Positions 31,213 through 41,747 are shown, counted from the first letter of the stretch. The stretch is 64,000 nucleotides of DNA from Falsiphaeobacter marinintestinus (GCF_007923355.1 NZ_VOGO01000001.1:496001-560000); one strand, 5' to 3'. A program made the numbers and translations. Notes: generated by a model from the letters alone, not told the origin.

Positions 31213-31947
31213 TCAGGCGGGCTTTGCGAATCCTTCCAAGACTTCGATGGGGCGTTTCGCACGGTCTTTCACAACCGTTCCGCTGGGCGGCAGAACCCGC
31301 TTGGATGCTTCGACAACGAACACGCCACCTGCCAGCACGGTCGGAAGCCTGCGGCCCATGCCTTCCAGAATCCCGCCGGACTTCAGCCAGAAGCGTTTGC
31401 GCGATGGCAGTCGGTACAGCGCCGCGCCGTGACGCTCTGGCAGGAACTGATGCTGTTTCAACTGGGCTTCAAGCTGACCCAACGTATACGGTCGACCATA
31501 TCCGAACGGCGTCTGATCACTGCGCGACCACAGCCCGGCCCGGTTCGGCACGATAAACAGCGCCTTACCCCCCGGCCCCAACACGCGCCAGCATTCTTCC
31601 AGCAGCATCGACGGGCGTTCCGAGGTTTCAAGCCCGTGCATCACGATCAGCTTGTCGACACGCCCGGTATCAATCGGCCACAGGGTTTCTTCGGACAGGA
31701 CCGACACATTGGGCAGGCCCGCAGGCCAGGGCATCACGCCCTGGGGGCCCGGCATCAACGCGATCGTCCGTCTGGCATCAGTCAGGTAAGGACGCAACAG
31801 CGGCACAGCAAAGCCAAAGCCGACCACGGTCTGACCATGCGCTTCCGGCCAAAGCCCCAACACTTTTTCCCGAATAGCCGCCTGAGCGGCCCGACCCAGG
31901 GTACTGCGGTAATAGAAATTGCGAAGGTCCTGCACATCAAGATGCAT
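31213..31947 (-). CDS. class I SAM-dependent methyltransferase
   Basis: A 244-residue protein with a recognisable but weak methyltransferase fold. [20 protein letters not shown] corresponds to the SAM-binding motif I region, [19 protein letters not shown] to the post-II segment, and [20 protein letters not shown] is the usual L-x-P-G-G motif III. The C-terminal third is basic. The target is unknown. It is divergent from gloB, with 62 bases between starts, a pairing that could share regulation. Confidence 0.82.
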   Translation of the reverse strand: MHLDVQDLRNFYYRSTLGRAAQAAIREKVLGLWPEAHGQTVVGFGFAVPLLRPYLTDARRTIALMPGPQGVMPWPAGLPNVSVLSEETLWPIDTGRVDKLIVMHGLETSERPSMLLEECWRVLGPGGKALFIVPNRAGLWSRSDQTPFGYGRPYTLGQLEAQLKQHQFLPERHGAALYRLPSRKRFWLKSGGILEGMGRRLPTVLAGGVFVVEASKRVLPPSGTVVKDRAKRPIEVLEGFAKPA

Positions 31948-32009
31948 TGCGGGCGCCCGTTTCCTCGGTCAAGGTTGGGGACAGTCTATCAAGCAAAGGA
32001 CAAAAGGCC

Positions 32010-32777
32010 ATGCCTCTTGAGATCCTCACTATCCCGTGCCTCAGCGACAACTATGCTTTTCTGGCTCATGACCCTAACAGCGGCGAAACGGCCCTGGTCG
32101 ATGCCCCCGAAGCCAAACCCATTCTGAATGCGCTGGCCGAACGCGGATGGAAGCTGAGCCAAGTGTTGCTGACACACCATCACTGGGATCATGTCGATGC
32201 CTTGGCCGAGATTTTGCAAACCCATCCCGCAAAAGTCGTTGGCGCCGCCGCAGACGCGCACCGTCTGCCGCCGCTGGACGTTCAGTTGAACGAAGGCGAA
32301 AGCGTCACTGTTGGTGGTGAGCCTGGCGTGGTCATTGACGTATCCGGTCATACGGTCGGTCATATCGCATTTCACTTTCCTGACAGCCACGCTGTGTTCA
32401 CGGCCGATAGCCTGATGGCGCTGGGATGTGGGCGTTTGTTCGAAGGAACGCCTGCTCAAATGTGGGAGTCATTGTCAAAGCTTGCCGCGCTGCCTGCCGA
32501 CACCATCGTGTATTCCGGGCATGAATACACACAGGCCAATGGGCGTTTTGCTGAAACCATCGAACCCGACAACCCGGACCTGCAAGCGCGGATTGCCGAC
32601 ATCGTGGAAAAACGTGCCGCCGGGCAACCCACAGTTCCGTCGTCGTTGGCGCTTGAGTTGGCAACAAACCCGTTCCTGCGGGCCGCAGAGCCGGGAATCC
32701 AGCACAGTATGGGGATGGACGGCGCCGACCCAGCTGCTGTATTTGCCGAGATCCGCGCCCGGAAAGACAGCTTCTGA
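32010..32777 (+). CDS. gloB: hydroxyacylglutathione hydrolase (glyoxalase II)
   Basis: GloB hydrolyses S-lactoylglutathione to lactate and glutathione, completing methylglyoxal detoxification. The 255-residue protein has the metallo-beta-lactamase motif LLTHHHWDHVDALAE near residue 53, DVSGHTVGHIAFHF, FTADSLMALGCGRLFEG, and VYSGHEYTQANGRFA; all zinc ligands are present. The ATG at 32010 is preferred over 31947, which would add 21 residues before the standard MPLEILTIPCLSDNY start. Confidence 0.95.
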   Translation: MPLEILTIPCLSDNYAFLAHDPNSGETALVDAPEAKPILNALAERGWKLSQVLLTHHHWDHVDALAEILQTHPAKVVGAAADAHRLPPLDVQLNEGESVTVGGEPGVVIDVSGHTVGHIAFHFPDSHAVFTADSLMALGCGRLFEGTPAQMWESLSKLAALPADTIVYSGHEYTQANGRFAETIEPDNPDLQARIADIVEKRAAGQPTVPSSLALELATNPFLRAAEPGIQHSMGMDGADPAAVFAEIRARKDSF

Positions 32778-32954
32778 CGCCATCAATTCGCGCGCCCGCC
32801 GGGTAGAAACGCAGAATGTGACCAAAAAGTTAAAGAAAATACTTGAAGCCGGAGCGGTATCAACCAAACTCTAATATTATCAAGACATGGTTGGTACGGG
32901 GAACGGCCACAGATCGATCCCCAATATCTCGACCCAGACCAGAGGAGCACGCCT

Positions 32955-35282
32955 GTGCCTTCATTCTCGAGCACACTAGAACAAGCCATCCACGCCGCCC
33001 TTGCGCTGGCGAACGAACGGCGACACGAATTCGCAACGCTGGAGCATTTGCTGCTGTCGTTGCTGGACGAACCTGACGCATTGCAGGTCATGAAGGCCTG
33101 CAGTGTCGATACCGACGAATTGCGCGGGACATTGAATGAATTCATTGACGAGGATCTTTCGAACCTTGTCACAGACATCGACGGATCAGAGGCTGTTCCC
33201 ACGGCTGCGTTCCAGCGCGTGATCCAGCGCGCTGCGATCCATGTTCAGTCTTCGGGTCGGACCGAAGTGACCGGCGCCAATGTGCTGGTCGCGATTTTCG
33301 CCGAACGCGAAAGCAATGCCGCCTATTTCCTGCAAGAGCAGGACATGACACGCTATGACGCGGTCAACTATATCGCGCATGGTGTTGCCAAAGACCCCGC
33401 CTATGGCGAATCCCGCCCGGTTCAGGGGTCGGACGATTCCGACGACGAAACGCATGGTACATCCGCCCCCGAGGCCGAGCAGAAAGAAAGCGCGCTGGCC
33501 AAGTATTGTGTCGATCTGAACGCCAAGTCGCGGGATGGCGATATCGATCCCCTGATCGGGCGCGACGAAGAGGTCGAGCGCTGCATTCAGGTGCTGTGCC
33601 GCCGCCGCAAGAACAACCCGCTTCTGGTGGGCGACCCAGGCGTTGGCAAAACCGCCATCGCCGAAGGTCTGGCACGCAAGATTGTCTCTGGTGAGACGCC
33701 GGAAATCCTGCGCAATGCAACGATCTATTCGCTCGACATGGGCGCCCTGCTTGCGGGCACCCGGTATCGTGGCGATTTCGAAGAGCGTCTCAAGGCCGTT
33801 GTGACCGAACTGGAAGAACACCCCGATGCGGTTCTGTTCATCGACGAAATCCACACCGTGATCGGTGCCGGTGCCACATCGGGCGGCGCTATGGATGCGT
33901 CAAACCTGCTCAAGCCTGCCCTTCAGGGCGGCAAGCTGCGCACCATGGGGTCGACCACGTACAAAGAGTTCCGTCAGCATTTCGAAAAAGACCGTGCCCT
34001 GTCGCGCCGGTTCCAGAAGATCGATGTGAACGAACCGTCAGTGGATGACACTGTAAAGATCCTCAGGGGTCTCAAGCCCTATTTCGAAGAGCACCACAGC
34101 GTCAAATACACCGCCGATGCGATCAAGACCGCCGTCGAGCTTTCGGCGCGCTATATCAATGACCGCAAACTGCCCGACAAGGCCATCGACGTCATCGACG
34201 AGGCCGGTGCGGCACAGCATCTTGTGGTCGAATCCAAGCGGCGCAAAACCATCGGCACCAAAGAGATCGAGGCCGTCGTGGCCAAGATCGCGCGGATTCC
34301 GCCCAAGAGCGTCAGCAAGGACGACGCCGAGGTTCTGAAAGACCTTGAAAAGTCGCTGAAACGTGTTGTGTTCGGTCAGAACGACGCCATCGACGCCCTG
34401 TCGAGCGCGATCAAGCTGGCCCGTGCAGGCCTGCGTGAACCTGAAAAGCCCATTGGCAACTATCTGTTTGCTGGCCCCACTGGCGTCGGCAAAACCGAAG
34501 TCGCCAAACAGCTTGCTGATATTCTGGGTGTGGAACTGCTGCGCTTTGACATGTCGGAATACATGGAGAAACACGCGGTCAGCCGTCTGATCGGTGCGCC
34601 TCCGGGCTATGTTGGCTTTGATCAGGGCGGCATGCTGACCGATGGCGTCGACCAGCATCCGCATTGCGTGCTGCTGCTTGACGAAATGGAAAAGGCGCAC
34701 CCGGATGTCTATAACATCCTGCTTCAGGTCATGGATCATGGCGAACTGACCGACCACAACGGGCGCACTGTCAGCTTCCGCAACGTGGTTCTGATCATGA
34801 CCTCGAACGCCGGGGCATCCGAACAGGCCAAAGCCGCCATCGGTTTTGGCCGCGACCGGCGCGAGGGCGAAGACACCGCTGCCATTGAGCGGACGTTCAC
34901 GCCTGAATTCCGTAACCGTCTGGATGCGGTGATCTCGTTCGCTCCGCTGCCGAAAGAGGTTATTCTGCAGGTTGTCGAAAAGTTCGTGCTTCAGCTTGAA
35001 GCGCAACTGCTGGACCGTGGCGTTGCAATCGAACTGACCCGTCCGGCGGCAGAATGGCTGGCCAACCGGGGCTATGACGACAAGATGGGTGCGCGCCCTC
35101 TGGGTCGCGTGATCCAGGAGCACATCAAGAAGCCGCTGGCCGAAGAACTGTTGTTTGGCAAGCTTGCCAAAGGCGGCGTGGTCAAGGTTGCTGTCAAGAA
35201 CGGCGAACTGGATCTCAGCATCGAAGGCCCGGCCAAGCCGCGCATCTCGGGCGACAAGCCGCCGCTCCTGACGGCCGAATGA
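32955..35282 (+). CDS. clpA: ATP-dependent Clp protease ATP-binding subunit ClpA
   Basis: ClpA unfolds proteins and feeds them to ClpP. The 775-residue protein has the N-domain ([20 protein letters not shown]), first AAA+ module with [15 protein letters not shown] near residue 218, second with [15 protein letters not shown] near 510, and the ClpP-docking loop region after it. The start is GTG at 32955 with AGAGGAG (32941-32947) upstream. No clpS precedes it, and no clpP is near. The downstream M23 peptidase start overlaps its stop by 4 bases. Confidence 0.97.
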   Translation: MPSFSSTLEQAIHAALALANERRHEFATLEHLLLSLLDEPDALQVMKACSVDTDELRGTLNEFIDEDLSNLVTDIDGSEAVPTAAFQRVIQRAAIHVQSSGRTEVTGANVLVAIFAERESNAAYFLQEQDMTRYDAVNYIAHGVAKDPAYGESRPVQGSDDSDDETHGTSAPEAEQKESALAKYCVDLNAKSRDGDIDPLIGRDEEVERCIQVLCRRRKNNPLLVGDPGVGKTAIAEGLARKIVSGETPEILRNATIYSLDMGALLAGTRYRGDFEERLKAVVTELEEHPDAVLFIDEIHTVIGAGATSGGAMDASNLLKPALQGGKLRTMGSTTYKEFRQHFEKDRALSRRFQKIDVNEPSVDDTVKILRGLKPYFEEHHSVKYTADAIKTAVELSARYINDRKLPDKAIDVIDEAGAAQHLVVESKRRKTIGTKEIEAVVAKIARIPPKSVSKDDAEVLKDLEKSLKRVVFGQNDAIDALSSAIKLARAGLREPEKPIGNYLFAGPTGVGKTEVAKQLADILGVELLRFDMSEYMEKHAVSRLIGAPPGYVGFDQGGMLTDGVDQHPHCVLLLDEMEKAHPDVYNILLQVMDHGELTDHNGRTVSFRNVVLIMTSNAGASEQAKAAIGFGRDRREGEDTAAIERTFTPEFRNRLDAVISFAPLPKEVILQVVEKFVLQLEAQLLDRGVAIELTRPAAEWLANRGYDDKMGARPLGRVIQEHIKKPLAEELLFGKLAKGGVVKVAVKNGELDLSIEGPAKPRISGDKPPLLTAE

Positions 35283-36238
35283 AACAGACGGCAATTGCCG
35301 CAGTGTTGTCGCTCGCCGCTTATCCAGCGGCGGGCGAACTTGTTTTGGATCTGCCGATCGACTGTACCCCTGGTGAAAGCTGTTACGTGCAGCATTTCGT
35401 TGACCGCGATCCCAGCGCAGATGTGCAGGATTTCACCTGTGGCACGCTCAGCTATGACGGTCACAAAGGCACCGATTTTGCGCTGCCGACCCTGCAGGAT
35501 ATGGATCGCGGCGTCGATGTTCTGGCCGCCGCGCCCGGGATCGTCGCGGGCTTGCGGGATGGCATGGCCGACCGCATTTACCAACCGGGCGATGTTGAAG
35601 TCGATAACCGTGAATGCGGCAATGGCACCGTCATTCGACATGAAGACGGATGGGAAACCCAGTATTGCCACCTGAAATCCGGCTCGCTTCGGGTCGCTCA
35701 GGGCCAGCGGGTCGAATCTGGGACTGTTCTTGGTCAGGTGGGGCTCAGCGGTCAGACCCAGTTTCCGCATCTGCATTTGTCGGTACGGCACAACGGAACC
35801 GTTGTTGACCCGTATCAACCTGACATGTCGGTCGCTTGCGATACGCCGACGTCTGATCTGTGGGCGGACACACCTGAATACACGCCCGGCGGGGTGATCT
35901 ATGCCGGTTTCTTTCCAGGGCTTCCCGAATACGACGCCATAAAGCAAGGCAGCGCGGCACAGACCACGCTGGAACCAGATGCGCCGGGACTGGTTCTGTT
36001 TGCCTTTGCGTATGGCGGGCAAAAAGGCGACGTGCTGACGCTTGAAATCGAAGGGCCGGATGGGGCGTTCCTGAACAAGGCGATCACGTTGGAAAAACCG
36101 CAGGCCCAGTTTTTTCGCGCCGCCGGAAAACGTCGAACCCAAGGGCCTTGGGCAGAAGGTACCTATTCCGGAACAGCCATTCTGACCCGCAAGGGGGCAG
36201 AGGTCAGTCGGCAATCCACCCGCATGACCATCAACTGA
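35279..36238 (+). CDS. exported M23-family peptidase
   Basis: A 319-residue exported protein with signal peptide [19 protein letters not shown]. The LytM/M23 zinc site is present: HKGTDFALP near residue 62 and HLHLSVRHN near residue 164, with GNGTVIRHEDGWETQYCHL between. These enzymes cut peptidoglycan crosslinks or related peptides. A C-terminal beta-rich region (residues 215-319) may aid binding. Start overlaps the clpA stop (ATGA), so it is translated from the same mRNA. Confidence 0.9.
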   Translation: MKQTAIAAVLSLAAYPAAGELVLDLPIDCTPGESCYVQHFVDRDPSADVQDFTCGTLSYDGHKGTDFALPTLQDMDRGVDVLAAAPGIVAGLRDGMADRIYQPGDVEVDNRECGNGTVIRHEDGWETQYCHLKSGSLRVAQGQRVESGTVLGQVGLSGQTQFPHLHLSVRHNGTVVDPYQPDMSVACDTPTSDLWADTPEYTPGGVIYAGFFPGLPEYDAIKQGSAAQTTLEPDAPGLVLFAFAYGGQKGDVLTLEIEGPDGAFLNKAITLEKPQAQFFRAAGKRRTQGPWAEGTYSGTAILTRKGAEVSRQSTRMTIN

Positions 36239-36244
36239 TCCGCA

Positions 36245-38836
36245 TTACTTTTCGGTCAACTTCAATTCGATCCGGCGGTTTTGCGCACGGGCCTCTGGCG
36301 TGTCGTCCGTATTGATCGGCTGGTACTCTCCGAAGCCATTGGCTGACAGCCGCGTTGGTGGGATGGCGAGGTCATTCACCATGTACCGAACCACGGCCAA
36401 CGCCCGCGCCTGGCTGAGTTCCCAGTTATCCGCGAACTCTCCCGTCCCTGACAGCGGCACGTTGTCGGTATGGCCATCGACCCGAATGACCCAATCGATC
36501 TCGGACGGGATTTCACGCGCGATCCGACGCAGGATCAGCGCCACCTTGGCGATCTCGACTGCACCTTCGGTCGACAGATCAGCACTGCCCGGCTGGAACA
36601 AAACCTCGGATGAGAACACGAACCGGTCGCCGACAACCCGCACACCTTCCTGATCGCCCAAAACTTCGCGCAGACGCCCGAAAAACTCGGATTTGTAACG
36701 TTCCAGATCCTTGGCTTGCGCCTTCAAAGCTTCGGCTTCTTCGGCGCGGGCCACCGCCTCGGCCTCAAGACGTTTACGCTCTGCCTCTTCCAGAAGGCGA
36801 CGTTTGCGTTCTTCGGACGCGGCCCGGGCCAAAGCCGAGTTCAGGTCTTGTCCAAGGTTCTGCAGTTGCACCTGCGCCGCCGAATCGCGGTCTTTATAGT
36901 CATCCAAAAGCGCCTGCAGACTGCCCAACTGCCCCCGCAAAGCCGCCACCTGCTGGTTCAGCAACGCGGTCTGGCGCTGCGCCTCGGTCGAGATCTCTTC
37001 CTGTTCGGACAGACTTTCACGCGCCTTGGCCAACAAAACGGCCCGTTGCTCAGCCAGGGTCAGCTGTTCAGCCGCAGCCGCATCGGCGGCCCGGCGTGCG
37101 GCCAGCGCGGCCATCAGGCGGCGGCGCAATTCGTCCTGTTCGGTTTCCTGGACCTGCGCTTGCTCCAGCTTTTCCAGCGCCGCCAGCAATCGACCCTCGA
37201 CCGACGCGCGGTCTTCTTCGGTCTCGGCAACGTTTGAACGCGCCGCGGCCAACTCTGACTGCAACTGGCTCATCTGCGCCTCAAGCGACGCGATCCGGGC
37301 AGACGTATCTGCCCTGACCTGCGCAAGCTCTTCGTTCAGGGCCGATTGCGCGGTGTCGGCGTCAACACGCGAGCGTGCCAACTGGGCTTCCAAAGCCGCC
37401 TGCGCTGCATCCGCTTCAACCTGAGATTTGGTCAATTCATCCTGCAAGGATGCCTGAACCGAGGCCGCTTCCTGTTCCAAAAGGGCCAGACGCTCTTCGA
37501 ACGTTCTTTGGATCTGCGCATTCTCGGCCTGCAGATGGGTCAGTTCGGCTTCGAATTCAGACCGGGTCTGCACATTGTTGGCGCGCTGCCGGGACAATTC
37601 CGTTTCAAGTGCGGCGCGATCCTCAGCAGACTTCGCCTCGGCTGCCCTCAGGCGGGCCTGCAGGTCAGCACGTTCGGCATCGGCATCGGCACGCGCTTGC
37701 GCCAGTTGGGTCTCAAGGGCTGTGCGGGTTGCAGCCTCTTTCTCTTGGGCAGCGATCAGTTCGGCCGACAGTGTTGACCGGGTTTGGTTGGTTTCGGCGC
37801 GCAACCGTCCAAGCTCGGCTTCCAGCGCCGAAACGGTTTGTGCGCTTTCCGCCTGCGTGACTTCCATCTGAGCCAGCACCCGGGTCAGGCGTTCGGCCAG
37901 TTCATCACGGGCCTGCGCCTGCGCATTGGCGGATTCAAGCTGTGCGACGGCATCGGCCAGCTTTGCGTTCAGATCCTCTTTGATGGTTTCGGCGGCGGCC
38001 AGCAGCGTCAGCGTATCCTCGGCATCCTGCCTTTGTTGTTCCAGCGCCAGTGTCATCGCCGTCAGTTCGGCATCCGCATCTTCAAGCCTGTCACGCAGGG
38101 CCTGTGCAGCGGCGGCTTCGACCAGCCGGGCGGCTTCTTCGCTATCCAGCTTTTGTTCAAGATCGGAAACCTGACTGCTGAGCGCTTCGCCCTTTTGTTC
38201 CAGATCCGCGATCAAAGCCTCAAGTGCTTCGCGTTGCGCTGCGGCCAGACGGGCGGATTCGGTCTGAGAATCAATTTCGTCCCGACTTTGCGCCAAAGCG
38301 AGGTTCAGCGCCTCTTGTTCAGACAGCAACTCAGTCTGCGCGGCTTCCAGATCGGCCTTGTCCGCTTCCAATGCAGCGATACTGTCGCGCGCCCGAGTCT
38401 GATCGGCCAGAAGGGTGGCGACCTGCGCCTCGAACCCGGTTATCTGGGTTTGCGCCTCGGCCAAGGCGGCGTCCTGCGCGTTCCGCTCGCTTGTCAGCGA
38501 TGCGATCAGCGCCGATTGGCTGGCGAGCGTGTCGCGGGCGGCGTCCAGATCGGACTGGGTTTCATTCAGCGTCGTGTTGAGCGACCCCATCCGCGCTTCC
38601 AGCTGGTTGGATTTACGCTCTTCCATTCCCAAAGCACTGGCCAGCGCGCTGACCTCGGCGGCCAGTTCATCGAGCTGGCTTTCCTGTCCTGAGATCGTCT
38701 CGCGCAGCACGTATTGAACCACCATGAAAATGGTCAGAACGAACATCAACACCAGCAACAGGCCGGTCATCGCATCGACAAAACCCGGCCAGATCGCCCC
38801 TTGGAATCGTTGCCCGGTACGACGTGACAGGGGCAC
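36245..38836 (-). CDS. MotB/OmpA-like stator protein with very long coiled coil
   Basis: An 863-residue protein. Near the N-terminus IWPGFVDAMTGLLLVLMFVL is a MotB-like single transmembrane helix with an aspartate (D21) where MotB-type proteins carry the proton-accepting residue. Residues about 55-700 are almost unbroken coiled coil, rich in A, E, Q, L and R, with short repeats such as LEAQLARSR and ALETELSRQR. The C-terminus has an OmpA-type peptidoglycan-binding domain, IRVDGHTDNVPLSG then NWELSQARALAVVRYM and AQNRRIELKL. The start is GTG at 38836, three bases after the stop of the MotA-like gene, so the two form one operon. Probably a motor stator; output unknown. Confidence 0.85.
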   Translation of the reverse strand: MPLSRRTGQRFQGAIWPGFVDAMTGLLLVLMFVLTIFMVVQYVLRETISGQESQLDELAAEVSALASALGMEERKSNQLEARMGSLNTTLNETQSDLDAARDTLASQSALIASLTSERNAQDAALAEAQTQITGFEAQVATLLADQTRARDSIAALEADKADLEAAQTELLSEQEALNLALAQSRDEIDSQTESARLAAAQREALEALIADLEQKGEALSSQVSDLEQKLDSEEAARLVEAAAAQALRDRLEDADAELTAMTLALEQQRQDAEDTLTLLAAAETIKEDLNAKLADAVAQLESANAQAQARDELAERLTRVLAQMEVTQAESAQTVSALEAELGRLRAETNQTRSTLSAELIAAQEKEAATRTALETQLAQARADADAERADLQARLRAAEAKSAEDRAALETELSRQRANNVQTRSEFEAELTHLQAENAQIQRTFEERLALLEQEAASVQASLQDELTKSQVEADAAQAALEAQLARSRVDADTAQSALNEELAQVRADTSARIASLEAQMSQLQSELAAARSNVAETEEDRASVEGRLLAALEKLEQAQVQETEQDELRRRLMAALAARRAADAAAAEQLTLAEQRAVLLAKARESLSEQEEISTEAQRQTALLNQQVAALRGQLGSLQALLDDYKDRDSAAQVQLQNLGQDLNSALARAASEERKRRLLEEAERKRLEAEAVARAEEAEALKAQAKDLERYKSEFFGRLREVLGDQEGVRVVGDRFVFSSEVLFQPGSADLSTEGAVEIAKVALILRRIAREIPSEIDWVIRVDGHTDNVPLSGTGEFADNWELSQARALAVVRYMVNDLAIPPTRLSANGFGEYQPINTDDTPEARAQNRRIELKLTEK

Positions 38837-38839
38837 CGA

Positions 38840-40060
38840 TCAGCCCCCCTGCTTGTCGTCGCGGCGTGGTTGCTGTTGGCGGGTGGCGCCGCCCGCCCGG
38901 CTGCGGCCCGGGGACCGCGCGCTTGAAACGGCCTTGGCCAGCAGTTCGATATCCTTGCGCAGCTCTGTCAGGCTTTCCTGACGCCCGGCCGAGATTTCTT
39001 CCAGAATACGCAACATCTGAACGTCGATCGAACGCAGGCGCATCCGACTTTCGGCATCCATGCCGCCAACTGCATCATGGGCCCGCATGGCTTCGATCAA
39101 TGTCTCCTGCCCCACGGCAACCCGTTCCAAACTGGCTGATATTGCCTCGGACTGATCCTGACGGTCGTTCATGTCAGTGATCGCATCGACAAGGCGACCA
39201 AGCTTGGTGTCGACGGCCATGCGGCTTGCATCAGAATCCGCAAAGATCTGCTGCAGGGCATCCATCTGTTCGGACAGGCTTTCCAGCACGCCTGACATGA
39301 CGTCAGATTCGGTGGAGCCTTCTTCGCCGGATGCAAATCCAAGGCGGGTAATCGACGACAGCCATTCTTCCAGTTCGCGATAGAACCGGTTCTGGCCATG
39401 TCCGGCAAACAGTTCCAGCAAGCCGACCAGCAGCGAACCGGTCAGGCCCAGCAACGAGGAGCCAAAGGCAACGCCCATACCGCCCAACTGTGCCTCAAGC
39501 CCGGTCATCAGACGGTTAAAGATTTCCTGCCCCTCTTCACCTTCCCGCGGGGCAAGGCTGCGGATGGTATCGACAACAGCCGGGACAGTTGTCGCGAGAC
39601 CATAGAACGTACCCAAAAGGCCAAGGAAGATCAGCAGGTTGACGATATAGCGCGTGATTTCGCGTTCTTCGTCGATACGCTGCGCAACCGAATCAAGGAT
39701 CGACCGCGTCGATGTCGCGCTGATCTGCATCCGGGCACCGCGCGCGCGCAAAAGCGACGCCAGAGGCGCCAGCAGTTGTGGCGCCCGATCACTCGGACTG
39801 GCCTCGCCAGCGGCAAAGCGTTCGATCCATCGAACAGATCCGATCAACTGATTGACCTGCCAGAAACAGGACAAAACGCCGATGACGAACACCGCAAAGA
39901 TGAATCCATTCAGATACAGGTTCGCCATAAAGACCGGCAATACGCTGGGCATGGCGACAAATGCGCCAAACCCGGCCAGGCCGGAGGCGATCAGCATCAA
40001 TACAATCTGGCGAACCGGTTGGGAAAACTGCGGCCGGTGTTCGCGCTCTCGCTGGGCCAT
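38840..40060 (-). CDS. MotA/ExbB-like proton-channel protein
   Basis: A 406-residue protein with four predicted membrane helices (about residues 16-40, 47-70, 137-158 and 197-217). A cytoplasmic loop lies between helices 2 and 3, and a soluble C-terminal tail of about 180 residues. YIVNLLIFLGLLGTFYGLAT is the ExbB/MotA-like third helix with its LGTF motif, and MGVAFGSSLLGLTGSLLVG is the fourth. The tail is predicted coiled coil (SEQMDALQQIFADSDASRM and onward). With the GTG-started MotB-like gene 3 bases later, it forms an ion-driven motor pair. Confidence 0.87.
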   Translation of the reverse strand: MAQREREHRPQFSQPVRQIVLMLIASGLAGFGAFVAMPSVLPVFMANLYLNGFIFAVFVIGVLSCFWQVNQLIGSVRWIERFAAGEASPSDRAPQLLAPLASLLRARGARMQISATSTRSILDSVAQRIDEEREITRYIVNLLIFLGLLGTFYGLATTVPAVVDTIRSLAPREGEEGQEIFNRLMTGLEAQLGGMGVAFGSSLLGLTGSLLVGLLELFAGHGQNRFYRELEEWLSSITRLGFASGEEGSTESDVMSGVLESLSEQMDALQQIFADSDASRMAVDTKLGRLVDAITDMNDRQDQSEAISASLERVAVGQETLIEAMRAHDAVGGMDAESRMRLRSIDVQMLRILEEISAGRQESLTELRKDIELLAKAVSSARSPGRSRAGGATRQQQPRRDDKQGG

Positions 40061-40129
40061 TCGGCTGAGGTCCTGACTTTCTCTGCTCTGTGGTAAGTTT
40101 ATAGAAAATATATACTTGACGCCAACGGT

Positions 40130-40660
40130 TTATGCCAAAAGACCACGCACCCGCCCCGCCAGCCAGTCCAGATCTGGGTCATGCAGGCCAATTTCGGTCA
40201 GATGTTGGGCTGTGTTGAATAAATACTCGGTGTTTGGTCCCCGTCCGCCCACGGCGGTCGAGATGATTTGCGCCTGTTCTTCCAGCTCCAGACCGCCACA
40301 ATACTGCACATGGTCGGCGTCGATCACATATGTCACCGCCGTAACCCGTTCACCCGTGTGAAGGTCGATTTCCAGATCGCGTTCGACATAGGCCGACGAA
40401 ATCAGCTCGCGTTCGCGCAGATAGTCCAGCGTCTGCGCCTCTTCACCCGCCGCAACAGCCAGCGCCAGTCCCTTGCAGTGGGTTCCGGGGGCCTCATCCA
40501 GCGCCAGCACAAGACCGGGCTGGTCTTCGGTTCCGCGGTGATGGATCGAGCGCATGCAGAACGACCGGTGATAATCCGGCAGTGTCGCAACCTGCTGCTG
40601 CGCCACATTGAAGCCGGGGTTCCACAAAAGCGACCCGTATCCGAACACCCACATCGTCAT
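40130..40660 (-). CDS. chaC: ChaC-like gamma-glutamylcyclotransferase
   Basis: A 176-residue protein of the ChaC family, which splits glutathione into 5-oxoproline and Cys-Gly. VFGYGSLLWNPGFNV near residue 5 is the substrate-binding YGSL loop, CMRSIHHRGTEDQPGLVLAL follows, and the catalytic glutamate lies in LRERELISSAYVERD. Length fits. The ATG at 40660 is used; another ATG two codons inside is possible. Divergent from the DUF2125 gene. Confidence 0.9.
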   Translation of the reverse strand: MTMWVFGYGSLLWNPGFNVAQQQVATLPDYHRSFCMRSIHHRGTEDQPGLVLALDEAPGTHCKGLALAVAAGEEAQTLDYLRERELISSAYVERDLEIDLHTGERVTAVTYVIDADHVQYCGGLELEEQAQIISTAVGGRGPNTEYLFNTAQHLTEIGLHDPDLDWLAGRVRGLLA

Positions 40661-40726
40661 CTTGCTGGTCCTTGATGGTTTGCGCCTGTAAACACCAAAA
40701 GCAAAGCAGGCAAAAGGGGCGAGCGG

Positions 40727-41728
40727 ATGATCCGACTGCTGAAAATCGTTATTGGGCTGGCCCTGGTCTGGTCGCTGTATTGGGCCATTGCCGCGTATGG
40801 GCTGCGCACAGGGGTCGCCACATGGTTCGACACGCAAGCCGCGCGCGGCTGGCAGGCGGATTACGCCGACTTGTCGACCGCAGGATATCCCCTGACCCAC
40901 ACCAACACGCTGACCAGCCCGGCCCTTGCCGATCCGGCCAACGGAACCGCATGGCAAGCCGATTGGCTGCGCCTGGAAAGCCCCGCAATATGGCCCGGGC
41001 GCCAGACCCTGAGCTTTGCCGATACACCGCAGCGGTTTTCCTATTTTGACCAGACGTCGATCCTCGAAGCCGAAGACATGCAGGCCGAGTTGCATCTGCA
41101 CCCCGGCGTCGCCCTTGAGCTTGAGCGGATGACACTGACAGCCGGCGACTGGCTGGTGATCGATGACGGCGGCGAAGTTGTGGGCGCCAACAGCCTGACC
41201 CTGTCGATGGTGCAAACCGACCAACCGCAAACCTATGATTTTGACGCCGCTGCTGATCGATTTACGCCGGGCGACGGGTTGCGCCGCCTGACCCGGTCAA
41301 TGGAATCTCTGCCGCGCAGTTTCGAGGCGCTGGAACTGCAGATGTCAGTGACTTTTGACCGCGTATGGGACCGCACCGCGCTGGAAGACAGTCGCCCGCA
41401 ACCGCGGATCATCGGGGTGAAGCTGGCCGAAATGCATTGGGGGGCGCTGCGTCTGAAAGCGGCTGGCGATGTGACCGTGGACGAAGCTGGCATTCCAACC
41501 GGCATCATCGCCGTTCAGGCCGAAAACTGGCGTGAAATGCTGGCGATGGCGCAATCCGCAGGCGCGATCCCGGTTCAAGCCGTCGGACCCGCCGAACGGG
41601 TGCTCGGCATGCTGGCCAGCATGGGCGGAAACCCCAACACGTTGGATGTTCAGCTGAACTTTCGCGACGGGTTCATTGCACTTGGACCGCTGCCTTTGGG
41701 ACCAGCGCCCCGGATCATCCTGCGATAA
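40727..41728 (+). CDS. DUF2125 domain-containing membrane-anchored protein
   Basis: A 333-residue protein with an N-terminal membrane anchor or signal (RLLKIVIGLALVWSLYWAIA). The rest is a large beta-rich domain; TAGYPLTHTNTLTSPALADP and NWREMLAMAQSAGAIPVQAV match the DUF2125 pattern common in Rhodobacterales. The role is not known. It is convergent with the extensin gene, 19 bases between stops. Confidence 0.82.
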   Translation: MIRLLKIVIGLALVWSLYWAIAAYGLRTGVATWFDTQAARGWQADYADLSTAGYPLTHTNTLTSPALADPANGTAWQADWLRLESPAIWPGRQTLSFADTPQRFSYFDQTSILEAEDMQAELHLHPGVALELERMTLTAGDWLVIDDGGEVVGANSLTLSMVQTDQPQTYDFDAAADRFTPGDGLRRLTRSMESLPRSFEALELQMSVTFDRVWDRTALEDSRPQPRIIGVKLAEMHWGALRLKAAGDVTVDEAGIPTGIIAVQAENWREMLAMAQSAGAIPVQAVGPAERVLGMLASMGGNPNTLDVQLNFRDGFIALGPLPLGPAPRIILR

Positions 41729-41747
41729 CTGTTCGCGGGCCCAAGCG

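Noticed and set aside
34038-35294. A long open frame antisense to clpA
   Set aside because: Its product is low in recognisable motifs, and the clpA sequence on the other strand fully explains the region.
36245-40060. A Zorya anti-phage defence system
   Set aside because: The MotA/MotB-like pair resembles ZorAB, but no ZorC, ZorD or ZorE-like gene is nearby, and the flanking genes are ordinary metabolic and wall genes.
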